The notes: generated from the sequence alone by a model not told the origin. Numbered from the stretch's first letter, positions 34,977 to 44,288 are shown. The stretch is DNA of 64,000 nucleotides from Pseudomonadota bacterium (GCA_023387085.1 JAEWIL010000047.1:1-64000); one strand, 5' to 3'. Translations and numbers: made by a program.

Positions 34977-36095
34977 TCAGAGGCCGAAAATCGCCTTGGG
35001 AATATGGGTGATCCGGCAGGCGATGTCCGCTTCGCCCGAGGCGACGACGAAATGATCGCCGGCGTCGGCTATGCCGGTCGTGAAGACGACGTCGCGCACA
35101 TACATCTTGTCCTCGAGCGGACGCGTCAGGTCGGGACTGGCTTCGAGAAGCGGCCGATGGTCGCTGTCGACAACGCGCGACGGGTCGTCCCGGTCGAGCA
35201 GCGACCAGTAGGTGCGGTAAATACCGATGATTTCCTTTGGTTCGACGCCGTGCCAGAGCGTCAGCCAGCCGCGATCGGTGAGAATGGGCGGTGTCCCGCC
35301 CCCCATCCGGGCGGTTGCTACCGTGTCGGCATGCGGGCGAAGACCCGGTTCGCGGCGCGGCTTCCAGTGCAGCGCGTCGGGCGACGAGGCGAGATTGATC
35401 GAAGGACCTGCACGCCAGGGGCTTCCGGGAGGATAGGTGAAATAAAGCGCGCCGAGCGGGCGCGTTTGGGCCCAGTAATGGCCAGCGATCGTCCCCTCGA
35501 AGATCAGCATGTCCTTGTTCTGATGATCGAGTACGATATCCTCGAAATGCCAGTCGAGACCATTGTCGGAGGTGTAAAGCGTCGTAGAGTGCCGCTCGGG
35601 GCTGACCGAGCAACTCGTCATCAGCCAGCGGCCGTCGACATGGCTGATCCGCGCATCCTCGACACCATAGCATTGGAAGGAAGCGTGCGGCGCGATCGCC
35701 CGGTCGTAATGGACCGCAACGACCTCGAGCCCGTCGGGGGTCAGTTCGACCGGGAGCAACCACGACAGCGAGGTGAGCGCCATGATCTGCCAACTGCCCC
35801 CGCGGACAAGGAATTTGCGCGGATCGGCGGTGTCGCAAAGTTCGAGCGGCCAGGCATCGCGGACATAGCGGCCCTCGTCCCAGCGAATGCTGTGGACATG
35901 GCCGCCGACGACCGGCTCGCGCAGCGCCTCGGCGATCCGCACGAGCATCAGCAGATTTCCGTCGGGAAGCCGCGCGAGCCCCGGATTGAAAGCGCCGAGC
36001 GTGAAAGTCTCGGCATCCAGATGCCCCGCGAGGGGCGAACGCGAGAGGTCGACATCGTCGGGTCCGAAAATCAGGCGATCAATGGCGAAACCCAT
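34977..36095 (-). CDS. GH130-like glycosidase/phosphorylase family protein
   Basis: 372-residue five-bladed beta-propeller protein resembling GH130 mannoside phosphorylases: NPGLARLPDGNLLMLVRIAE near the N-terminus, GVEDARISHVDGRW in the middle and GGGTPPILTDRGWLTLWHG further on. ATG 36095 has AAAGGAGAA 5 bases upstream. GH130 enzymes phosphorolyse beta-mannosides, but this member is distant enough that only a carbohydrate-active role is proposed. Last gene on the minus-strand stress run. Confidence 0.75.
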   Translation of the reverse strand: MGFAIDRLIFGPDDVDLSRSPLAGHLDAETFTLGAFNPGLARLPDGNLLMLVRIAEALREPVVGGHVHSIRWDEGRYVRDAWPLELCDTADPRKFLVRGGSWQIMALTSLSWLLPVELTPDGLEVVAVHYDRAIAPHASFQCYGVEDARISHVDGRWLMTSCSVSPERHSTTLYTSDNGLDWHFEDIVLDHQNKDMLIFEGTIAGHYWAQTRPLGALYFTYPPGSPWRAGPSINLASSPDALHWKPRREPGLRPHADTVATARMGGGTPPILTDRGWLTLWHGVEPKEIIGIYRTYWSLLDRDDPSRVVDSDHRPLLEASPDLTRPLEDKMYVRDVVFTTGIADAGDHFVVASGEADIACRITHIPKAIFGL

Positions 36096-36235
36096 GGCAT
36101 TCTCCTTTCGGGCGCGCGCGTCCGCGCCTCCCCTGACCAAAGCCCGAAGGCGCGCGATGTTCCCGTCCTGCCGCATTCGGGTTTCGCGAAGCTGACGCCA
36201 TTCCAGCCCATGCGCTCACATTGCGATGACCCTGT

Positions 36236-37174
36236 TCAGCGTTGATCAGCCATCACATGCCCGTCGGCTTCACGAAGCCAGTTATGGAGGCGGGTCGCCG
36301 CCATGGCGCCCTGCCCCATCGCGACGCTGATCTGATCCAGACCCTCGACGACATCGCCTGCGGCATAGATACCGGGGAGAAGCCCGTCGAAAAACGCATG
36401 GAAGGGCAGGCAATCCTTAGCATCGGCCACCGCGCCCAATGTCTTTGCGAGGTCGCAGCGCGGCGTTGATCCGAAGGCCGGGTAAAGAATGTCGAAGGAA
36501 CGCGGCGCCGGTTCGCCGCCCATATGGACGAGCATCTCGTCGGCGGTGGCGACCAGCCGCTCGATCTGCCCTTCGACGACGCGGATGTCGCTGTCGGCAA
36601 GTTCCTGCCTCTGCGCCGCGTTCAGCGCGACCTGCCATTTCGGGATCAGCGTCACATGGCGCGAGAATTGTCGCAGAAACATCGCTTCGGCGGCGCCATG
36701 AATATCGGACCCAAGCACCGCAATCCGCTCGTCGCGATGCTCGAAGCCGTCGCAAATCGGGCAATAGCGCAATACGCCGTCGCGAACCGCCGCGAAATGA
36801 TCGCCTTCATCCAGCCTCGCCAGATGCGTGTCGACGCCCGTCGCGAGAATGAGGCCGCGGGCGTCAATCGCCCCGCCATCGGCAAGGGTCGCGCGGACAT
36901 ATCCATCCTTGCGCGTACACGAGAGAACATGTCCATCCCGAATGCTGGCGCCGTAGCGTCGGGCATGATCGTCCATGCGCGCAAGCAAGGCTTCTCCGGT
37001 GATGCCCTCTGGAAAGCCCGGAACATTGCGCGTCCGGGGTACCCACAGCACGCGCGAGCGACCGTCATGGACGACACGCACACTTCGCTTGAACCGTGCA
37101 AGATACATCGCCGCGGTCAACCCCGCCGGACCGGCGCCGACGACCAGCGCGTCGATCGGTGCATCCGTTTTCAC
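36236..37174 (-). CDS. Thioredoxin-reductase-like FAD/NAD(P) oxidoreductase
   Basis: 312-residue flavoprotein. FAD-binding VVGAGPAGLTAA at 11-22, redox pair C138-P-I-C141 in YCPICDG, and C-terminal GIYAAGDVVEGLDQISVAMGQG. The NAD(P) loop reads VLGSDIHGAAEA, slightly off the G-x-G-x-x-A rule, and no thioredoxin is nearby, so the partner may differ from classical thioredoxin. Overlaps the DUF6766 gene by 4 bases. Confidence 0.87.
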   Translation of the reverse strand: MKTDAPIDALVVGAGPAGLTAAMYLARFKRSVRVVHDGRSRVLWVPRTRNVPGFPEGITGEALLARMDDHARRYGASIRDGHVLSCTRKDGYVRATLADGGAIDARGLILATGVDTHLARLDEGDHFAAVRDGVLRYCPICDGFEHRDERIAVLGSDIHGAAEAMFLRQFSRHVTLIPKWQVALNAAQRQELADSDIRVVEGQIERLVATADEMLVHMGGEPAPRSFDILYPAFGSTPRCDLAKTLGAVADAKDCLPFHAFFDGLLPGIYAAGDVVEGLDQISVAMGQGAMAATRLHNWLREADGHVMADQR

Positions 37175-37827
37175 GCCCCGGTCTGCCCGTGCGGCGCCGC
37201 GACGGCTTTGGACTCGGGCGATTCGCGTTGGCGAAGATAGATGGAAAGGACGACCAGAACCGCGGTCGAGAGAAATTCGCTCTGCCAGTTCTGGAACGAT
37301 TCGAACCAGAGTTGCGGATCGGCCAGATAGCCGACCAGCGTCGGAGCCTTCTCTCCATGTGCAAGCGCGTCCTCGGCCGCGGCCCTGGCGCTCTGCGTCC
37401 AGTGAAGCACAAACGACGCGAGAAAGAGCAGCGCGAGGGCAATCCCGAGCGAGCGCGCGTAGAGCGCGCGAACCACCGCCCCTCCGCGAAGCGCAGCCGG
37501 CGCTCCGGGCTTCCAGGCCTGCGCGGCGAGATCGCCATCGCGCGGCGGATCGTCAGGATTTTTCGATTCTGCCGAACCGCGCTGCACGAGTATAGCCGTC
37601 AGAATGACATAGGCCGACATCTGCAGAAATTCGCTCTCCCAATTCTCGAAAACGCTCGACAGGAATTCGGGCGATCCGGTGTAGCCAAGAAGCGTCATGC
37701 CGGGCTGGTCATGGCGAAGCGCATCCTCGAGCGCCACACGCCAGCCGGCGATCCACTGCCCTGTAATGCTTCCCGCGAAGAGCAGAAGCAGCACGATCGT
37801 CAGGCCGTTATTCCTGATGAAGCGCAT
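37171..37827 (-). CDS. DUF6766-like membrane protein with internal duplication
   Basis: 218-residue protein with four hydrophobic segments. The two halves repeat: LLGYTGSPEFL...FENWESEFLQ...QRGSAESK (about residues 46-89) and LVGYLADPQLW...FQNWQSEFLS...QRESPESK (about 164-208). The family is of unknown function and often accompanies stress genes. It overlaps CinA upstream by 20 bases and the flavoprotein gene downstream by 4. Confidence 0.75.
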   Translation of the reverse strand: MRFIRNNGLTIVLLLLFAGSITGQWIAGWRVALEDALRHDQPGMTLLGYTGSPEFLSSVFENWESEFLQMSAYVILTAILVQRGSAESKNPDDPPRDGDLAAQAWKPGAPAALRGGAVVRALYARSLGIALALLFLASFVLHWTQSARAAAEDALAHGEKAPTLVGYLADPQLWFESFQNWQSEFLSTAVLVVLSIYLRQRESPESKAVAAPHGQTGA

Positions 37828-38341
37828 ATCCGTCCTCCCGTGCGAGCAGCAACTCCGCCGTATCGCGCAGCATCGTCAGGGCCTCGGCGACCGCGCCTGC
37901 CAACACCGCGCTGCGGCCGATGTCGCCGAAGTGGCAGACCCGGGTAGCGGGCGAAGCTCCGCGCGCCGCACAGGCAAGGAGGACGAGCCCTACCTCCTCA
38001 TCGCCCTCTTGCGGCCCGCAAAAGCCCGTGATCGCGATAGCCGCCTCGGCCCGGCTTTTGTCGAGGGCGGCCAGCGCAAGCGCGACCGTCACATCCTCGT
38101 TCACCCCTTGCGAGCGTTCGGCGAGGTCGCGCGGGATGCCCAGCATCTCGCATTTCGCATCCACCGAATAGACGACATATCCGCGTTCCAGATGCGGGCC
38201 GAGTGCCTCATGGCCGGCCAGCGCGGCGGCGAGTTGTCCGCCCGTGCAGCTCTCCGCCGTGGCAAAGCGGATATCGCGCCCCGCCACGCAGGCTGCGAGT
38301 TCGGCGAGGCGCACGTCCGGATGGTGCGCGATCATCGTCAC
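37808..38341 (-). CDS. CinA C-terminal-type nicotinamide-nucleotide amidohydrolase
   Basis: 177-residue stand-alone CinA C-domain (PncC-like), which deamidates NMN to NaMN in pyridine nucleotide salvage. FATAESCTGGQLAAAL near the N-terminus and YSVDAKCEMLGI are family motifs; the usual GIAGPxGG loop reads AITGFCGPQEGDE. Start is uncertain: GTG 38341 or ATG 38335, both inside a tandem repeat and without a clear ribosome binding site, so reinitiation after the hemerythrin stop is likely. Confidence 0.82.
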   Translation of the reverse strand: MTMIAHHPDVRLAELAACVAGRDIRFATAESCTGGQLAAALAGHEALGPHLERGYVVYSVDAKCEMLGIPRDLAERSQGVNEDVTVALALAALDKSRAEAAIAITGFCGPQEGDEEVGLVLLACAARGASPATRVCHFGDIGRSAVLAGAVAEALTMLRDTAELLLAREDGYALHQE

Positions 38342-38356
38342 ATCGTCACATCGTCA
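38333..38356. repeat. Three perfect tandem octamers
   Basis: CATCGTCA occurs three times head to tail across the hemerythrin stop and the CinA start. Slippage by one unit would alter the hemerythrin C-terminus and the spacing of CinA start codons. Confidence 0.8.
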
Positions 38357-38837
38357 CGAGCTCGGCCGGCGGCAGACCCGACGTTTCAGCAAGCTGCTTC
38401 AGTTCCGCCTTGCGCGCCAGCATTTGCTCGCCCAGCGCGTCGAGGTCGACGTCGGCGGCGCGGGCCTGCTGAAACATATTGTCGTGCTGCTTTTCCTCTT
38501 CCTTCACATGATGCTTGATCTCCTCGGACAACACCGTGACCTTCGCCTCGAAATATTCGTCGTCGGGGCCCGACGCGAGTATGTCGTTGATCAGCACCTT
38601 CGCACCGTCGTGCTCGACATACGCCTCCTTCAAAAGGTCCTCGTCAATCTTGCCCTTGAGCGCCGGATAGAAAACCTCTTCCTCGATCTGGGCGTGAATC
38701 TTGAGTTCGGTGCAGATCGTCTCGGCGATCTTCGCCTTGCGGGCAGTGCTGCCGGCTTTCTCGAATTCGTCGAACAGGGCCTCCACCGTGCGGTGATCGG
38801 CGGCAAGAATATGCGTGGCGTCAGTATCGTTCGGCAT
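38346..38837 (-). CDS. Hemerythrin HHE domain protein
   Basis: 163-residue four-helix hemerythrin-type protein. Candidate iron ligands follow the pattern: H in LAADHRTVEALFDEF, H-A-Q-I-E in KIHAQIEEEVFYP, H in YVEHDGAK, and H-x4-E in KHHVKEEEKQHD. ATG 38837 with GGAGAGC upstream gives the standard length. Such proteins bind oxygen, NO or iron in stress. First gene of hemerythrin-CinA-DUF6766-flavoprotein, behind an EcfG-like promoter. Confidence 0.87.
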   Translation of the reverse strand: MPNDTDATHILAADHRTVEALFDEFEKAGSTARKAKIAETICTELKIHAQIEEEVFYPALKGKIDEDLLKEAYVEHDGAKVLINDILASGPDDEYFEAKVTVLSEEIKHHVKEEEKQHDNMFQQARAADVDLDALGEQMLARKAELKQLAETSGLPPAELVTM

Positions 38838-38867
38838 GATGCTCTCCATCAAAAGGTGCGGCTTTTC

Positions 38868-38893
38868 AACGTTCTGCCCGCGCCCGAAGTTGC
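38868..38893 (-). promoter_or_regulatory. EcfG-like promoter (one mismatch)
   Basis: On the minus strand GCAAC-N17-CGTT, one base from the alphaproteobacterial EcfG consensus GGAAC-N16/17-CGTT, 31 bases before the hemerythrin ATG. Confidence 0.45.
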
Positions 38894-39041
38894 CAAAAAT
38901 CCGGTTGAAACCTGCGGTTTGACGCTCTTTGTTAACGTGGAGCAATATGGCCGCCGCGAAGCGCATGCGTGAGCGCTCTCCCGCGCTCGTCGCCTTCGAT
39001 CGCGCGTCGCAAGATGCGCCGGAGACGATCGCGCGTTGCGC

Positions 39042-40259
39042 TCAAGCATGCTCGATTTCGTGCTTCGCCTCCACCGCGCCCTTCTCGAGCCCGGGCTTCA
39101 GGACGATCTTGGTGTAGCGGTCCTGTTCGCCGTGCCAGTGCCGGTACATTTCGGCGGCATCCTCGAGCGGCGCGTGGTGCGAAATCAGCGAGACCATATC
39201 GAACTTTCCGCCCTGGATCATGGCGAGCAGGTCGCCAGTGTAACGCTGGACATGCGTCTGCCCGCTCTTCACGGTCAGGCCCTTTTCCATCAGCTGGCCG
39301 AGCGGAAATTTATCCGCAAAGCCTCCATAGACGCCCGGAATCGACAGCCGCCCGCCCTTGCGACACGCGAGGATCGCCTGGCGCAACGCGTGCGGACGCT
39401 CGGTCGCAAGATAGAATTTGGCTTTGACCTGATCGATGACATTGTCGAGCGTGAAGCCATGGCTTTCCATACCGACGCAATCGATGCACGCGTCGGGACC
39501 GATTCCGCCGGTCATCTCGTCGAGCGCTTCGCGGACGTCGACTTCGGTATAGTCGAGCACTTCGGCGCCATATTTCCTCGCAAGCGCGAGCCGCGTCGGG
39601 AAATGGTCGATAGCGATCACCCGCGCCGCGCCGAGCAGCAGCGCCGACTGGATCGTGAACAGCCCCACCGGGCCGCAGCCCCAGACCGCAACGGTGTCGC
39701 CGGGCTCGATGTCGGCATTGACGGCGGCCTGCCAGCCGGTCGGCAAGATGTCCGAGAGGAAAAGGACGTCGTCGTCTGCAAGATCGTCGGGGATCACTAC
39801 GGGGCCCACGTCCGAATAGGGCACCCGCACATATTCGGCCTGCCCGCCGGCATAGCCTCCGGTCAGATGGGCATAGCCGAACGCGCCGCCCATCGCATGG
39901 CCCATCATCAGTTCGGAAGCGTCGCGCGTTTCCGACGGATTGCTGTTATCGCAGGCGCTATATTGCTGCCGCTCGCAAAAGAAGCATTGGCCGCAGCTGA
40001 TCGTGAAAGGCACAACGACCCGCTGTCCCTTCTTCAGCGTCGAACCGACCCCGACTTCGACGACCTCACCCATGAATTCATGGCCGACGACATCGCCGGC
40101 GCGCATCCCGGGAATATAACCGTCGTAGAGATGTAGATCCGATCCGCAGATCGCGGTCGACGTGACGCGCAGGATCGCGTCGCGCGGGTTGATGATTTCG
40201 GGATCGGGCACGGTTTCGACGCTGACCCTGTGGCGTCCTTGCCAGGTTACGGCTCGCAT
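39042..40259 (-). CDS. Zinc-dependent alcohol dehydrogenase family protein
   Basis: 405-residue medium-chain dehydrogenase. Catalytic-zinc residues C38 and H60-E61 (CGSDLH; VVGHEFMGEV), structural-zinc Cys C89, C92, C95 and C103 (ISCGQCFFCERQQYSAC), and the Rossmann loop VWGCGPVGLF are all there. It resembles the glutathione-independent formaldehyde dehydrogenase-like group. ATG 40259 has CTGAGGAGAAGG upstream. Last of the DUF4142-disordered-SRPBCC-ADH operon. Confidence 0.9.
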   Translation of the reverse strand: MRAVTWQGRHRVSVETVPDPEIINPRDAILRVTSTAICGSDLHLYDGYIPGMRAGDVVGHEFMGEVVEVGVGSTLKKGQRVVVPFTISCGQCFFCERQQYSACDNSNPSETRDASELMMGHAMGGAFGYAHLTGGYAGGQAEYVRVPYSDVGPVVIPDDLADDDVLFLSDILPTGWQAAVNADIEPGDTVAVWGCGPVGLFTIQSALLLGAARVIAIDHFPTRLALARKYGAEVLDYTEVDVREALDEMTGGIGPDACIDCVGMESHGFTLDNVIDQVKAKFYLATERPHALRQAILACRKGGRLSIPGVYGGFADKFPLGQLMEKGLTVKSGQTHVQRYTGDLLAMIQGGKFDMVSLISHHAPLEDAAEMYRHWHGEQDRYTKIVLKPGLEKGAVEAKHEIEHA

Positions 40260-40269
40260 GGCCTTCTCC

Positions 40270-40935
40270 TCAGATATGGGGTTCGGTGGGACGTTCGGAC
40301 GAGCGTGCCGATGGCGACGCGTTGCTCGCAACCTCGCCGGTCTCCATCAGTTGCTTGAAGCGATGAAGATCGCGGCGCGCCTGCACCTCGGGCTCGCGCT
40401 GCAGCATCTTTGCGGTAATACGGCCAAGCTGTCCGGCCGGCGGGTCATAAGCGAGGATCAGGCTTACATAGGTGCCGCGCTGCCCGGGTGCATCGGCAAA
40501 GCGGACCGCACCGCTGTTCGGGACATCGGAGGCGGGGGTGCTTTGCCAGTAGATCGCCTCACCCTCGATCGTTTCGGTGATCCGGTTGACGAGCGTCAGC
40601 TCGCGACCAGCGGGCGCCTTGATCGTCCATTCGGACACATCGTCGCCGCACTCCTCGACCGAGACGACATTCTCCATGAATTCGGGAAAGCGCTTTACCT
40701 GCCATGCCGCAAACAGTTCTTCGCGCGGGCGGTTGACCAGTATGGATTTCCCGAAAAGGGCGCGGTCCTGATTGCGGGACTTCGTCCAGTTCGGCGCATC
40801 GGTCGAAAACTCCCGTCGATCTGCCTTCCTGCTGCGCTGCCAGACCGCGAACCCGGCGCCCGCTGCCGCAAGACCGATACCGGCGACAGCCAGCAAGAGG
40901 GGATCCGGTTTCGAACTCTTATGGAAATTGGCCAT
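40270..40935 (-). CDS. SRPBCC (START-like) protein with N-terminal membrane segment
   Basis: 221-residue protein: a hydrophobic segment at about 12-32 (LLLAVAGIGLAAAGAGFAVW) and a SRPBCC ligand-binding fold at about 60-185, with VNRPREELFAAWQV and FMENVVSVEECGD typical of the polyketide-cyclase/dehydrase group. Ligand unknown. Ten bases before the alcohol dehydrogenase ATG. Confidence 0.82.
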   Translation of the reverse strand: MANFHKSSKPDPLLLAVAGIGLAAAGAGFAVWQRSRKADRREFSTDAPNWTKSRNQDRALFGKSILVNRPREELFAAWQVKRFPEFMENVVSVEECGDDVSEWTIKAPAGRELTLVNRITETIEGEAIYWQSTPASDVPNSGAVRFADAPGQRGTYVSLILAYDPPAGQLGRITAKMLQREPEVQARRDLHRFKQLMETGEVASNASPSARSSERPTEPHI

Positions 40936-40994
40936 GATATTCTCCCCGCCCGGACAAGCCGGGCGTTATTCGGACAGCGAGAACGAAGGCCTCG

Positions 40995-41363
40995 CTAGCG
41001 ACTGCCGCCGACAGGCGCGTCGGCGCCCCGTTTCGGTCCGTGATCGCCGGCCGTTTGAGCCGAGCCACCCCCACCCTGGGGATCGGCGTCATAATCCTCG
41101 GGATTGCCCTTGCCGCCCGCACCCGCGCCGCTTCCGGTTACGGGTCCGCTTCCCTTGCCCGCGCGGCGGCCGCGATTGGCGGCGGCATCGTCGAGGCCCG
41201 CGCGCTGATCCTCGGGATAATCCTCGGGCCGGACCATCCCGACACTGTCGCGGTCCTCGACCTTTTCGGGCTTGAGCGATCCCGGAGTCGGCGCAACCGG
41301 CTCGTTCAGAGCATCGGGCCGGGCGTCGCCCAGCGGTCCGCGCGGCATCGTATCACCGGGCAT
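40995..41363 (-). CDS. Disordered hypothetical protein
   Basis: 122 residues rich in Gly, Asp, Pro and Ala, with repeated PEDY/PEDQ units (RPEDYPEDQ; NPEDYDADPQ) and no hydrophobic core. Overlaps the DUF4142 gene by 11 bases, supporting reality. Not recognised; probably an intrinsically disordered stress-associated protein. Confidence 0.6.
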   Translation of the reverse strand: MPGDTMPRGPLGDARPDALNEPVAPTPGSLKPEKVEDRDSVGMVRPEDYPEDQRAGLDDAAANRGRRAGKGSGPVTGSGAGAGGKGNPEDYDADPQGGGGSAQTAGDHGPKRGADAPVGGSR

Positions 41364-41937
41364 CGGTCGGCTCCGCGGCGGAAAGTTTTTGCAGTTCGGC
41401 GATATGTTTCTCGACGACGGGTACGATCTCGCCCGCTGCTTTCTTCAGGCTGTCGGTGTCGCCGTTGGCCGCATAAGCGCGGTGAAGCGCGAGCGCCGCA
41501 TCGTGCGCAGCCTTCTGGTCGCGAAGATAGATGTCATCGATTGTAGCGGCATCGGCATTCTTGATCTCGTCCAGCATCCTTTGCTGGTCGGCATCGAGCG
41601 CGGGCGGTTTCACCTCTATCGACGCGCTGCTGGCCGCCGATTTGATCTTAGCGGTCGACTTGCCATGATTGTCGATCATCATCTGCGCAAAGGCTTTGAC
41701 GTCGGCGCGCTTCGATTTGGCCAGCAGCGCCTTGGACGATTCGATCTCCCACATATCGCCCGCGCCGGCTTTTGCGATATAGCCTGCCGCATCGGTCGGC
41801 GCTCCCGGCGTGGCCGGGGCCGGCGCTTCCATGGAGTCGGCGGCCTCGGTATCGGCCGCAACGGGTGTGCTCTCGTTTTTGGGCGAGTTGCAGGCGGCGA
41901 GCATGGCGGTAGTCGCCAGCAGAATGAATTTCTTCAA
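41353..41937 (-). CDS. DUF4142 lipoprotein
   Basis: 194-residue protein. The start is TTG 41937: it has GGGAGA 6 bases upstream and yields a clear lipoprotein signal, MKKFILLATTAMLAAC, with lipobox LAAC. The mature part (about 60-185) is the DUF4142 helical bundle (ADVKAFAQMMIDNHGKS; AHDAALALHRAYA), a ferritin-like family often stress induced. A longer frame to 42072 lacks a signal. Behind a perfect EcfG-type promoter. Confidence 0.85.
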   Translation of the reverse strand: MKKFILLATTAMLAACNSPKNESTPVAADTEAADSMEAPAPATPGAPTDAAGYIAKAGAGDMWEIESSKALLAKSKRADVKAFAQMMIDNHGKSTAKIKSAASSASIEVKPPALDADQQRMLDEIKNADAATIDDIYLRDQKAAHDAALALHRAYAANGDTDSLKKAAGEIVPVVEKHIAELQKLSAAEPTDAR

Positions 41938-41974
41938 CGAACGTCTCCCAATGGCCCCGCCCGCTCGCTCAAGC

Positions 41975-41999
41975 AACGAGGCATGGCCGCCATGGTTCC
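41975..41999 (-). promoter_or_regulatory. EcfG-type promoter, perfect match
   Basis: On the minus strand GGAAC-N16-CGTT, an exact fit to the general stress sigma factor consensus, with the -10 ending 38 bases upstream of the DUF4142 TTG start. Confidence 0.75.
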
Positions 42000-42047
42000 A
42001 AGATAAAACAGCCAGCCGCCCCAAATGTCCGGCAACGGCAACATAGA

Positions 42048-44288
42048 TCAGGATTTGGCTGCGGACTCCCACCGCAGGACGACGCGACCATTGGCCGGCA
42101 CGAGGAAATCGATGCGGTCATCGGACTGCGCGACAGGCCGAAGCCTGTCCCCTCCGGGCAAGGTGACGGTGACACGGGGAAGCTTGCGATACTTGCGGCG
42201 GACGAAATTGAGCCGGGCCGTGCAAGTCTCTCCGCCATCAAGCGTCAGGCTGAGCGAAGCGTCCCCCGTCCGTTCGAATGCCCGCACGAAATGATCACAG
42301 AAGACAAGGAAGGGGGCTCCTTCCACAAGGTGAAAGGCGCGCGTTGCAAAAATCATCGCAGCGCCCGCGCCGTATATTTCCTGGCCGACCTGCCCGGCAG
42401 GCTGCCCGTCGGCGTACAGATCTTCCAGTGGAAAGGAGAGCCGCCGGTCGACATGGCCGTTGTTCTCGCGTTGCCGCTCTGCCACCGCTTCTGCGGGAAG
42501 CGCGTCGGGATAGTAATACCAGGCGCGATGGAGCGCATATTTGCAATATTCGGCGACGAGCATACGCGCGGCCGGATCGAGATCGGGTCCGCTGTCGGAC
42601 AGATAATGTTCGAAGGCGGTGAAGCTGTCGAAACATTCGTAGAGCGCCATGTAGGGCGCGTCCTGCAGCGCGGTTACGCCGAGAAAATTCGAGAAATGCC
42701 GGGCGTGCCCGATCCGGCTCTCCCAAATCTCGCTATTATGAAAGAAGCTCGCCAGATAGACGTAGCTTTGCTGAAGATAGACGTCACGCGCGGTAATCCG
42801 CCACAGCCGCATGCACGCGGCGGCACCCCAGGCGGTGAGATTCGCCTGATAGTTGATCCCGAAACCAAGACCGACGGCTGCGTCGATCGCGGCGCAGGCC
42901 TCGTCCAGATAGGCCTTCTCGTCAGTAAGTTCAAAAGCCTGTAGCATCACCCACGCATAGATGCCGCCGACGTCAGTCTGCCCGCGGCCGTCCGCCCCGG
43001 CGCGCTCCTCGATCACCGAAAAATCGCCAGCCTTGTACTGGATCGGCCATTTATACTCGAAATGACGCGCGGCCCGGATGCCATAGCCCAGCGATTTCAA
43101 GAACAGCCGCCGCGCCGCCTTGTCGCCATCGACCGCAAGGCGGCCGAGATTGAGCAGCGGATGATAGAGATACCAGCTGTCGACGGCGTCGGCATCCTTG
43201 TCGTCGCCGACATTGGGAAGATAACGGCGGAGCATCCCGCGCTTTGCATCGAAGAACTTGCCCATCCCGGCGAAAAGCTCGGTCGCCAGCGGATGCGCCT
43301 CGGCTCTCCATTTTCCCCAGTCATGAACCGCCTGGACGATCGACATCTGCACCATCGCGTCGGGATATTCGGCGGCGGTATAGGGATGCACATAGCGGTG
43401 GCCGTAATGGCGAATCGTTGCCTCGGGCGCCGTGTCGAGATCGTGCAGCGTCTTCTCCGCGCGCCCGACCCAGTCGTGAAAATCCGTCTCCGGCAGATCG
43501 AGAAGGCGATAGGCGGCGCCCAGCATCTGCAGAAAATGCCGTGCGGTGTGGCGTTCGTCGCCGGGGATATCGGGTCGGCCGACCAGGATCGCATCGGACA
43601 GGATCACATCTTTTCCGGCGGCAAGCGGTTTGGCATCGGCTGCACGGTGCGTCGGAGCAGGTGGCAGCGCGAAGCCCAGTTCGGGCCAGACGCCGCCGAC
43701 GCTTTCAACCGGATTGGTGCCGGTCGCATCGAAATAATCGCCGAGCGCGGTCAAATTCTGGAAATAGAGGAAATTGCCCAAGGCCGGCCGTTCGATCCGG
43801 AAATAGACGATGCCTGCATTGATGCCGCGCTGCACCGCTTCGACGCAACCACCGGCGCGAAGCGGATCGTCGCCGTCCCCCAGCACCACGAGATCGCGAG
43901 GCGTAAAGGAAGAAAGGGTCGCGGACGCGGGCTCGAGCGAGGTCGTAACCCGCAGAAAGGGCAGATCGTGCATACCGGCTTTCACGGTGACGCGCTGGAT
44001 CCCGAGGGCGCTTTTCACGACCAGCCGCAGCGCTTCACCCGAAGACGCGCGGGGCATGCCAATCTCGGCGTCGCCCGGCCAGCGCGCGGCGCGAAGCGCG
44101 AGCCCGCCCGCGCGGCCCCCGCGCACAATCGCCCACAGCGATTCATCTATGCGGTGGAAACCAATGCGGAAATCCCCCGCCTCAGTCGATGCAAGCGGCG
44201 CGCCCAGACTTCGCGTAAAATCGCGCGCGGCCGCCAGAAGATAGGGACTGACCGGTACGTCAGACTTACGAGCGTCGGCGGCTCTCAT
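42048..44288 (-). CDS. Large hypothetical protein, probable alpha/alpha-toroid
   Basis: 746-residue soluble protein I cannot assign. Residues about 250-650 are rich in paired amphipathic helices with conserved-looking Trp, Tyr and His (HRYVHPYTAAEYPDA; VDSWYLYHPLLNLGRL; GGIYAWVMLQAFELT), as in alpha/alpha-barrel glycosidases and lyases. The last 100 residues look beta-rich (LSLTLDGGETCTARLNF; VTVTLPGGDRL), and an N-terminal beta domain is likely. ATG 44288 overlaps the small upstream gene (ATGA). A carbohydrate-active role is only an inference from fold impression. Confidence 0.7.
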   Translation of the reverse strand: MRAADARKSDVPVSPYLLAAARDFTRSLGAPLASTEAGDFRIGFHRIDESLWAIVRGGRAGGLALRAARWPGDAEIGMPRASSGEALRLVVKSALGIQRVTVKAGMHDLPFLRVTTSLEPASATLSSFTPRDLVVLGDGDDPLRAGGCVEAVQRGINAGIVYFRIERPALGNFLYFQNLTALGDYFDATGTNPVESVGGVWPELGFALPPAPTHRAADAKPLAAGKDVILSDAILVGRPDIPGDERHTARHFLQMLGAAYRLLDLPETDFHDWVGRAEKTLHDLDTAPEATIRHYGHRYVHPYTAAEYPDAMVQMSIVQAVHDWGKWRAEAHPLATELFAGMGKFFDAKRGMLRRYLPNVGDDKDADAVDSWYLYHPLLNLGRLAVDGDKAARRLFLKSLGYGIRAARHFEYKWPIQYKAGDFSVIEERAGADGRGQTDVGGIYAWVMLQAFELTDEKAYLDEACAAIDAAVGLGFGINYQANLTAWGAAACMRLWRITARDVYLQQSYVYLASFFHNSEIWESRIGHARHFSNFLGVTALQDAPYMALYECFDSFTAFEHYLSDSGPDLDPAARMLVAEYCKYALHRAWYYYPDALPAEAVAERQRENNGHVDRRLSFPLEDLYADGQPAGQVGQEIYGAGAAMIFATRAFHLVEGAPFLVFCDHFVRAFERTGDASLSLTLDGGETCTARLNFVRRKYRKLPRVTVTLPGGDRLRPVAQSDDRIDFLVPANGRVVLRWESAAKS

